Program-made: the position numbers and the translations under genes
NCBI GenBank assembly: GCA_964459985.1
Contig: CAYWOS010000024.1
Coordinates: 1 to 37,060, forward strand
Direction: 5' to 3'
DNA from: CAYWOS01 sp964459985
GTDB lineage: Bacteria > Bacillota > Clostridia > Christensenellales > Aristaeellaceae
DNA: 37,060 bases
The notes under the pieces: generated by a model
Seen by the model: the letters and a program-made list of their open reading frames with translations, nothing else
What the model was told of the DNA's origin: nothing
Databases searched by the model: none
Shown: piece by piece, positions 32,234-37,060 of the stretch
Numbering within the stretch: the first letter of the stretch is position 1
How the letters are laid out: each line of letters opens with the position of its first letter

Positions 32234-33882
32234 CCGGCTATCTTCCGCTGCTCAAGCTGCAGCTTCTGTCGCGTTTCGCCGATTTGAAGCCCTCGGCGAT
32301 CCGGCAGAACCTGTCCGCCAAGCGCTTCAAGACCATCGGCATGATTTTCGCGTTCGCCGCGCTGTTCGCCTGGCTGGCGTTTGTGATGATCTTTATTCAG
32401 AACGCGCTGCTCGACGCCCTGATCGCCATGGGCATGCCCGATATGATCCTGTCGATCTCGGTGACGGCCGCCGCGATCTCGACGCTGATCCTCGGCTTCT
32501 TCTTTATCATGAGCTCGCTGTACTTCAGCAAGGACGCCGCCTTCCTGTCGACGCTGCCCATCCGCTCGCACACGCTGCTTACGGCCAAGCTCACGCAGGT
32601 GTGGCTGGGCGAGCTCGGCTTCGCCTCGATCGTCATCCTGCCCGCGCTTATCCTCTACGGCATCAAAACGGGGCAGAGCGCCGTCTTTTACCTGCGCGCC
32701 GTGCCCGAATGGCTGTTGTCGCCCCTCCTGCCGATGGCGATCGTCACCCTCGTTTCGACGCTGCTCATCCGCCTGTCGGCGCTGTGGAAGCACCGCGAGC
32801 GCATCGCCATGATCGGCGGCATCATCTTCTTCATTCTGTACATGTACGTGTGCATGAACATGGGCAGCGTCATGCCCGGGCTGGTCGAGGGCGACGGCAT
32901 GACGAACCTGATGACGCAGTACCAGCCGCTCATCGAGCGCGTGACGAGCGCCTTCCCGCCCGTGGTCTGGGCGGCGCGCGCGCTGCAGGGCGATTACGGC
33001 GCGATGCTGCTCTACATCGCCGTTTCGGTCGGCGCGATGGCGCTCGTGATCTACTTCATGGGCTTTCATTACCAGAAGCTGTCGCTCGTCCAGTCCGAAT
33101 CAAGCGCCGTTGTGCTGCGCAAGCGGCTGCGGGGCGACGTGTACCGCCGCGCCACGCAGTTCTCCGCCTGCTGCAAGCAGGAATGGCAGCGCCTGATCCG
33201 CACGCCCACCTACGCCATGAACAGCCTGCCCAGCTGCATCATGCCCGTGCTGATGATCGTCGTCATGGGCGTGTCCGCCAACAGCGCCACGCAGGGCGAG
33301 GTCGATTTCTACGCCATGATCGGCGAGCTGCCGGGCGCGCTGATCCTCGCCATCCTGTGCGCGCTGATGTGCTTCATGGGCGGGCTGAACCCGGCTTGCT
33401 CGAGCGCCGTCACGCGCGAGGGCAAGGGTCACGACTTCCTCGTGGCGCTGCCCGTCCCGCAAAAGACGATGATCCGCGCCAAGCTGACCGTCACCTACGC
33501 GCTCTCGCTGGCGGGCACGCTGCTCGGCGCGATCGCCATCGTCGTCATGATGCCGCCCTTCGCGCTCCACGCCGTCGCGGCGTTCGTCATCAGCGCGCTG
33601 TTCTCTTTCGTCACCTGCGCGCTCAGCCTCGCCAACGACACCGTGCGCCCCTCGCTCAACTGGCTCACCGAAACGGAGGCCATCAAGCAAAAGCTCAACT
33701 CGATGGTCGGTATGCTGATCGGTTTCGGGCTGCTGGCGCTGCTCGCGCTTTTGTCCTACCTCATCATCAGCGCCGGCGCGTCCACGCTTGTCTACGGCGC
33801 GGTCATGATCGGCGTGCTGGCAATCGGATCGGTTGTTTCCATGCTCGCGCTCGACCGCGCGGCGGAAAAGCACTACTGGTAA
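32230..33882 (+). CDS. ABC exporter permease (12-helix, putative)
   Basis: A 550-residue membrane protein with about twelve hydrophobic helices arranged as two similar halves separated by a charged loop (about 295-325). It is of the 'putative ABC exporter' type often found with DrrA-like ATPases in Clostridia, and lacks a large extracellular domain. A conserved-looking cytoplasmic segment, KDAAFLSTLPIRSHTLLTAKL in the first half, is echoed by GKGHDFLVALPVPQKTMIRAKL in the second, an internal repeat consistent with duplication. Substrate not deducible. A bidirectional terminator follows. Confidence 0.85.
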   Translation: MTGYLPLLKLQLLSRFADLKPSAIRQNLSAKRFKTIGMIFAFAALFAWLAFVMIFIQNALLDALIAMGMPDMILSISVTAAAISTLILGFFFIMSSLYFSKDAAFLSTLPIRSHTLLTAKLTQVWLGELGFASIVILPALILYGIKTGQSAVFYLRAVPEWLLSPLLPMAIVTLVSTLLIRLSALWKHRERIAMIGGIIFFILYMYVCMNMGSVMPGLVEGDGMTNLMTQYQPLIERVTSAFPPVVWAARALQGDYGAMLLYIAVSVGAMALVIYFMGFHYQKLSLVQSESSAVVLRKRLRGDVYRRATQFSACCKQEWQRLIRTPTYAMNSLPSCIMPVLMIVVMGVSANSATQGEVDFYAMIGELPGALILAILCALMCFMGGLNPACSSAVTREGKGHDFLVALPVPQKTMIRAKLTVTYALSLAGTLLGAIAIVVMMPPFALHAVAAFVISALFSFVTCALSLANDTVRPSLNWLTETEAIKQKLNSMVGMLIGFGLLALLALLSYLIISAGASTLVYGAVMIGVLAIGSVVSMLALDRAAEKHYW

Positions 33883-33906
33883 AGCATCCTGTTGTAATTG
33901 CTCACG

Positions 33907-33942
33907 AAAAATCGCTGTCCGAACGCGCGGACAGCGATTTTT
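33907..33942. terminator. Bidirectional intrinsic terminator
   Basis: A perfect 15-bp stem (AAAAATCGCTGTCCG / CGGACAGCGATTTTT) with a 6-nt loop, flanked by A- and T-runs so that it works on both strands. It separates the convergent ABC permease gene and nucleotidyltransferase gene. Confidence 0.95.
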
Positions 33943-33954
33943 TCGTATATACGC

Positions 33955-34854
33955 TTACAGCTTTTCGGGATACAGTCCCTTTCGGTGCATTTCGAGCAGT
34001 CTTTGCTGCACATAGGGTTTGTCCTCGCGGTAGGTGACGCCGAACCACTCGGCGTCGGTGGGCAACACGCGCACGGTCAAGCCGCGCTTCATCAGCGTGT
34101 CGATCATCACGGGCAGGACGTACTCGCTCTTCATTTCATTCCCCGACGCGGTAAGGAAGGCGCGCAGTCCGCGCTCGCACTCGTCCAGCATAGCGGGCGT
34201 GAAGCCCCAGAAATTCATGGACACGAGCGCCTCGGGATCGAGCAGGACGCCGCCTTCGTCGCGCGCGAAATCGCGGATGCTCCCGTCTGGCGCGGGCATG
34301 ATCTTGTATGTTTCCGTGACCGATCGCAGCATCCCGTTATCGTCCACCGTGCACACGCCGCGCGTGACAGAGCCGTTCTCCGACACCGTGTTTCTGAGTC
34401 GATAACCCACCATGCAGGCCTCGCCCTCGGGCGCGAGCTTCTTCAGCGCCCCGGCGATCAGCCGGAAGCCGTCCTTGCCGTAGTAATCGTCGGCGTTGAT
34501 GACGGCGAACGGCCCCGAAATCACCGGCTTGGCGCAGGCGACGGCGTGCACCGTGCCGTAGGGCTTGACGCGCCCCTGCGGCGGTATAAAGCCGTCGGGC
34601 AGGCTGTCAAATTCCTGATACGCATACGCCACATCGACCTTTTTCGCGATCTTGTCGCCCACCGACGCGCGAAAAACATCCTCCATATCGCGCTTGATGA
34701 CAAACACAACCTTGTCAAACCCCGCCTCGACGGCGTCGTAAATCGAATACTCCATCAATATTTCGCCGTCCGGGCCCATATGGTCGATCTGTTTGTTGCC
34801 GCCGTACCGGGAGCCCATGCCCGCCGCCATGACCAGAAGCGTCAATTCCGCCAT
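33955..34854 (-). CDS. Sugar-phosphate nucleotidyltransferase-like protein
   Basis: A 299-residue protein of the NTP_transferase (GT-A fold) superfamily. It has the N-terminal nucleotide-binding VMAAGMGSRYGGNKQID, VKPYGTVHAVACAKP, the metal-binding AVINADDYYGKDGF, and a SMNFWGFTPAMLDE segment. Related proteins include UTP-glucose-1-phosphate uridylyltransferases, but the pattern is divergent and it may act on another phospho-sugar or alcohol. The gene stands alone, with no biosynthetic neighbours. No convincing promoter could be picked in the 278 nt upstream. Confidence 0.8.
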   Translation of the reverse strand: MAELTLLVMAAGMGSRYGGNKQIDHMGPDGEILMEYSIYDAVEAGFDKVVFVIKRDMEDVFRASVGDKIAKKVDVAYAYQEFDSLPDGFIPPQGRVKPYGTVHAVACAKPVISGPFAVINADDYYGKDGFRLIAGALKKLAPEGEACMVGYRLRNTVSENGSVTRGVCTVDDNGMLRSVTETYKIMPAPDGSIRDFARDEGGVLLDPEALVSMNFWGFTPAMLDECERGLRAFLTASGNEMKSEYVLPVMIDTLMKRGLTVRVLPTDAEWFGVTYREDKPYVQQRLLEMHRKGLYPEKL

Positions 34855-35084
34855 TTCACTGTTCCTCCGCGTCCGTATAGGTTTGTCCTTTATGTACGCC
34901 GCGCGCCCCGCGTTTTCCTTCCCCGCATCGAATATTCGCCGGAAATCGCCGCCCGACCTCTCCCCTCGCCCGCCGCCCCGCGCTTTTCACCCCGTCGGGC
35001 ACGGCCGGGATCGCGGCGCGGACGGCGTTTCGCGCGCCATCGTAGCCATCCGCAAAATCATCATCAATCGACCCAAAAAAGGGC

Positions 35085-35113
35085 TTGCAAATTATGCCGG
35101 GCTTTGCTATAAT
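35085..35113 (+). promoter_or_regulatory. Promoter of the tRNA-Thr pair
   Basis: Plus strand: -35 TTGCAA (35085-35090), 17-nt spacer, perfect -10 TATAAT (35108-35113), expected start near 35120, 13 nt before the first tRNA-like sequence. Bases 34855-35084 between the nucleotidyltransferase and this promoter hold nothing I can identify. Confidence 0.85.
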
Positions 35114-35132
35114 GTGTCCGTTGTCCCGAAAC

Positions 35133-35203
35133 GCTGATGTAGCTCAGTAGGTAGAGCACATCCTTGGTAAGGATGAGGTCTCCAGTTCGAGCTTCACAGA
35201 TAC
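35133..35203 (+). pseudogene. Decayed tRNA-Thr (GGT), 3' end lost
   Basis: The 5' acceptor strand GCTGATG, the D arm, the anticodon arm (CATCC-TTGGTAA-GGATG, anticodon GGT) and the 5' side of the T arm with its loop (TCCAG-TTCGAGC) are all tRNA-like. After that the expected CTGGA-CATCAGC-NCCA is missing: the sequence reads TTCACAGATAC and then runs straight into the next tRNA. Neither the T stem nor the acceptor stem can close and there is no CCA, so it should not make a functional tRNA. An assembly collapse of a tandem tRNA array is an alternative. Confidence 0.75.
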
Positions 35204-35279
35204 GCTCTCATAGCTCAGTCGGCAGAGCGCGTCCTTGGTAAGGACGAGGTCGGCAGTTCGAATCTGCCTGAGAGCTCCA
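35204..35279 (+). tRNA. tRNA-Thr (anticodon GGT)
   Basis: A complete cloverleaf: acceptor GCTCTCA/TGAGAGC, D stem GCTC/GAGC, anticodon stem CGTCC/GGACG with loop TTGGTAA (anticodon GGT, reads ACC/ACU), T stem GGCAG/CTGCC with TTCGAAT loop, discriminator T, and encoded CCA. Read from the promoter at 35085. The AT-rich integrated element begins just downstream, so its 3' end is the likely attachment site. Confidence 0.97.
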
Positions 35280-35331
35280 TTCTATCAGCTTTTCCGAGGT
35301 TTTCTGAATTGAAAATCGGGAGCTGGACGAG

Positions 35332-35370
35332 AAAGAGTATGCCCCATATTTTGGGTGCGTGCTCTTTTTT
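35332..35370 (+). terminator. Terminator of the tRNA operon
   Basis: AAAGAG...CTCTTT stem extended by UAUGC/GCGUG (with wobble pairs) and CC/GG around a short AT-rich loop, followed by a run of T. About 50 nt after the tRNA 3' end. Confidence 0.78.
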
Positions 35371-35420
35371 GTTTCGCTTGTTGAGGTGTCCGAAAACCCG
35401 AATTTGTTAGAATTTTGTTG

Positions 35421-35984
35421 CTACACATCCACCCACATAAGGAAGTCAATTTTTTTCGCATCTGTAAAGCCGGTATGAGGATATTTGTTATCAAACATTC
35501 TTACAGCGGCTTGCCCCTCGCTCGAGTCCAGATATTCATAGAACCTACTGCAATACTCGTGATATACCCTAACCGCTTCATTAAAGCGAGGAACACTATC
35601 CAAGCTGTAACTGGGCATCTTCATTCCAAAATGCTGTACGGCGACATTATTATCCCATATCGGTCTTTTGGGATTGATGATGTGAATGAGTTTACTGGAG
35701 AACGATATTTCTAGTTGTCCGCCCGCTTCTCTCAAACACTTAAGCGTTTCCTCGAATGATGCCCCTTTTTCTTTCTTCTGCTCCATAAAAGAATAGAATG
35801 TATCGTAGTATTCACTCTTTTTCGAACGCATCACAAAGAAGCCGTTAAATGCTCGTTGGAAGTCCTTGTCTGCGGAAACGTCCGTCCAATGGAGAGTGTC
35901 CATAATATTCTTGTATTTCTTCATACCAACTAACATTTTTTTATTGTCTAATAGTATTTGCTCTATCGACTGAACATTCATCAT
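35421..35984 (-). CDS. Uncharacterised cargo protein of the integrated element
   Basis: A 187-residue soluble protein that I do not recognise. It is Lys-rich in the first half (KKYKNIMDTLHW, RSKKSEYYDTFYSFMEQKKEKG) and has a conserved-looking second half: SFSSKLIHIINPKRPIWDNNV, then a C-terminal TDAKKIDFLMWV. The 'SKL.H..NP..PI.D..V' pattern recalls small proteins related to HhH-GPD DNA-glycosylase folds, a weak impression only. No signal peptide or membrane helix. ATG 35984 is preferred (GGGAGTGG, 9 nt upstream); a GTG at 36032 would add 16 residues without a ribosome-binding site. As element cargo it could be a defence or accessory function; this is not shown. Confidence 0.7.
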   Translation of the reverse strand: MMNVQSIEQILLDNKKMLVGMKKYKNIMDTLHWTDVSADKDFQRAFNGFFVMRSKKSEYYDTFYSFMEQKKEKGASFEETLKCLREAGGQLEISFSSKLIHIINPKRPIWDNNVAVQHFGMKMPSYSLDSVPRFNEAVRVYHEYCSRFYEYLDSSEGQAAVRMFDNKYPHTGFTDAKKIDFLMWVDV

Positions 35985-36010
35985 GGTGTCTAACCACTCC
36001 CTGCACATTT

Positions 36011-36117
36011 TAAGCAGTTTATGCTTAGACACATAATATCACACTGTAACACAAAAGTACATTGAGTTTACGACTTAACTTGTGTTATAGTTTTAGGTTG
36101 GCTTTCCACCCTATAAT
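36011..36117. promoter_or_regulatory. Divergent control region with inverted repeats
   Basis: Between the divergent cargo and RHH genes there is a palindrome TAAGCA-GTTTA-TGCTTA (36011-36027) and a pair of inverted arms TAACACAA (36047-36054) and TTGTGTTA (36080-36087), 33 bp apart centre to centre. A -10 TATAAT for the RHH gene lies at 36112-36117 without a good -35. These are candidate operators for the RHH protein; this is inference only. Confidence 0.4.
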
Positions 36118-36151
36118 GTACTCAAAAAGTATGGAGGTGTTTTGAGACATT

Positions 36152-36334
36152 ATGGATAGCAAATTTGTAATCACTCCGAAAGAAGATAAAACCGTCACTA
36201 TGACAATTCGCATAGATAGGGCATTGCAAGAGGAATATAACGCTTTATCCAATAAGACCAACCGTTCACGCAACGAACTGATTAACATGGCTTTACAGTA
36301 TGCACTCGACCACATGGAAATTCAAGAACTGTAA
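36152..36334 (+). CDS. Ribbon-helix-helix (Arc/CopG-type) DNA-binding protein
   Basis: A 60-residue protein: a beta strand TVTMTIRIDRALQEEYN then two helices, the second being NRSRNELINMALQYALDHM, the classic RHH pattern (strand with alternating residues, R-S-R-N-E-L-I). RHH proteins bind DNA as dimers and repress their own operons; on such elements they regulate integration genes or act as antitoxins, though no toxin is adjacent. GGAGGTG lies 12 nt before the ATG, a rather long spacing. A bidirectional terminator separates it from the recombinase. Confidence 0.85.
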   Translation: MDSKFVITPKEDKTVTMTIRIDRALQEEYNALSNKTNRSRNELINMALQYALDHMEIQEL

Positions 36335-36339
36335 CACCA

Positions 36340-36378
36340 AAAAGAGCCGCAGGAGATTTTACACCCACTGGCTCTTTT
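36340..36378. terminator. Bidirectional terminator between RHH and recombinase genes
   Basis: AAAAGAGCC (36340-36348) pairs with GGCTCTTTT (36370-36378) over nine bases around a 21-nt loop, with A- and T-runs on both sides. It lies 4 nt from the end of the recombinase gene and serves both convergent transcripts. Confidence 0.82.
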
Positions 36379-36382
36379 CTCA

Positions 36383-37060
36383 TTATGCGTATCTTTGCTT
36401 TTTCTCCACCAGAAAATCATTCAACTTGTTAGCCGCTTCTTTACTCTGCTCTTCAAACGAATGAGCGTAAATATCCATCGTAGTGGAAGTCTTGGCATGA
36501 CCCAATATCTTACTGATGTCAACCAAATTCACATCGAGGTAATTTAGCAGTGTGGCACATGAATGTCTCAACCCATGCAAAGATATGTCTGGTAGCCGTT
36601 CTAAGCCTTGTTGCTTCGCTTCTTCGGGATTTTCTCGCACCCATTCATTATATCGTCTTAAATGCCGTTTATACGCTTGATACGGAGTTGTACGACCCAT
36701 CAACTTACCATCACATTGAATAAATAGGTTGCCGTCCTTGTCCCCTTGCCATGCAGTACCCAATTGTAAGCGGTACATAGTGTATTCAGCCTTGTATCGT
36801 GTCAGTAGTGGCAATACATCATCGGGGAAAGATACCGTCCGAATAGATGTAGCTGTTTTCGGCTTCTTCAATGTTACTCCGTCCTCTGCCTTGCTAACAG
36901 CTTTTACAATACGGATTTCTTTGTTCTCAAGGTCAATATCGCTCCAATGCAGTGCAAGCGTTTCACCTCTACGGAAACCACAGTATAATGACAATGTGAA
37001 GAACACTTTCAACTGTAACGGCAATTCTCGTTCTTCGGTGTAGTCGGGTACGTTGTAGGG
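36383..37060 (-). CDS. Tyrosine recombinase (phage-type integrase), 5' end outside window
   Basis: 225 codons are visible and the frame is still open at base 37060, so the N-terminal SAM-like/core-binding domain is cut off by the window edge. The catalytic domain is complete: Arg in LYCGFRRGETLALHW, the beta-hairpin Lys region VKAVSKAEDGVTLKKPKT, HGLRHSCATLL, the GH in ISKILGHAKTSTTM and the nucleophile Tyr in MDIYAHSF. It resembles integrases of Clostridial/Lactobacillales phages and Tn916-like elements. It reads toward tRNA-Thr and probably integrates the element at that gene. Confidence 0.93.
   Translation of the reverse strand, partial: PYNVPDYTEERELPLQLKVFFTLSLYCGFRRGETLALHWSDIDLENKEIRIVKAVSKAEDGVTLKKPKTATSIRTVSFPDDVLPLLTRYKAEYTMYRLQLGTAWQGDKDGNLFIQCDGKLMGRTTPYQAYKRHLRRYNEWVRENPEEAKQQGLERLPDISLHGLRHSCATLLNYLDVNLVDISKILGHAKTSTTMDIYAHSFEEQSKEAANKLNDFLVEKKQRYA

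Larger units (their letters stand above)
35372..37060. mobile_element. Left part of an integrated element next to tRNA-Thr
   Basis: From about 35.37 kb the composition becomes clearly AT-rich and codon use changes (A/T-ending codons), in contrast to the GC-rich rest of the window. The segment carries a tyrosine recombinase, a ribbon-helix-helix protein and an unknown cargo gene, and it begins directly after tRNA-Thr, the usual kind of attachment site. The other end and the second att copy lie outside the window, so the size and type (prophage, ICE, small island) are unknown. Confidence 0.75.

Noticed and set aside
34793..35137. A 114-codon plus-strand frame upstream of the tRNAs
   Set aside because: It overlaps the nucleotidyltransferase start on the other strand and runs through the tRNA promoter; no ribosome-binding site or recognisable protein.
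35280..35420. A search for a second copy of the tRNA-Thr 3' end (att site) just downstream of the tRNA
   Set aside because: No such repeat is visible here; the partner site must be outside the window.

Overview
The window looks like the chromosome of a GC-rich, anaerobic, probably endospore-forming member of the Clostridia (Bacillota). Four things support this. There is a PolC-type replicative polymerase. The gene order frr-uppS-cdsA-dxr-rseP-ispG-polC-rimP-nusA-rnpM-ylxQ-infB-rbfA-nrnA-truB is the classic Firmicutes supercluster. An ion-translocating Rnf complex is present. A tiny SpoVM-like gene sits behind a sigma-E-like promoter. Species or genus cannot be fixed from what is visible; the first 338 bases are the 5' end of a 16S rRNA gene that would settle it.

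Layout. 1-625: 5' end of a 16S gene (minus), its leader and a strong promoter. 688-2651: a two-gene minus operon (LPG-synthase-TM-like membrane protein, then a secreted CHAP-domain protein), divergent from an ECF sigma factor/membrane anti-sigma-like pair (2849-4398). 4497-4835: a probable sporulation operon encoding a two-helix membrane peptide and a SpoVM-like peptide. 4892-5404: a YbaK/ProXp-type tRNA deacylase. 5385-14731 (minus): rimP to truB translation/transcription genes, ending in a HAD phosphatase and a beta-hydroxyacid dehydrogenase, with a structured leader RNA in front of rimP. 14800-25053 (minus): frr to polC, covering ribosome recycling, undecaprenyl and CDP-diacylglycerol synthesis, two MEP-pathway genes, a site-2 protease and the replicative polymerase, with a copper-chaperone-like HMA gene at the tail. 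25077-31345 (minus): a stand-alone FMN adenylyltransferase (RibF N-domain) heads an rnfCDEAB operon that lacks rnfG, followed by a cation efflux transporter. 31435-33882: an ABC exporter pair. 33955-34854: a sugar nucleotidyltransferase.

35085-35370 holds a tRNA promoter, a decayed tRNA-Thr(GGT) copy, an intact tRNA-Thr(GGT) and a terminator. Immediately after it the base composition drops sharply (from clearly GC-rich to AT-rich) and a small integrated element begins: an uncharacterised cargo gene, a ribbon-helix-helix regulator and a tyrosine recombinase cut by the window end.

Most genes are tightly packed with 1-20 nt overlaps, many start at TTG or GTG, and the high GC content creates long antisense shadow frames that are not genes. 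The observations most worth following are the SpoVM/sigma-E operon, the Rnf operon without rnfG but with a kinase-less RibF, the truncated tRNA-Thr next to an integrated element, and the rimP-nusA leader RNA.
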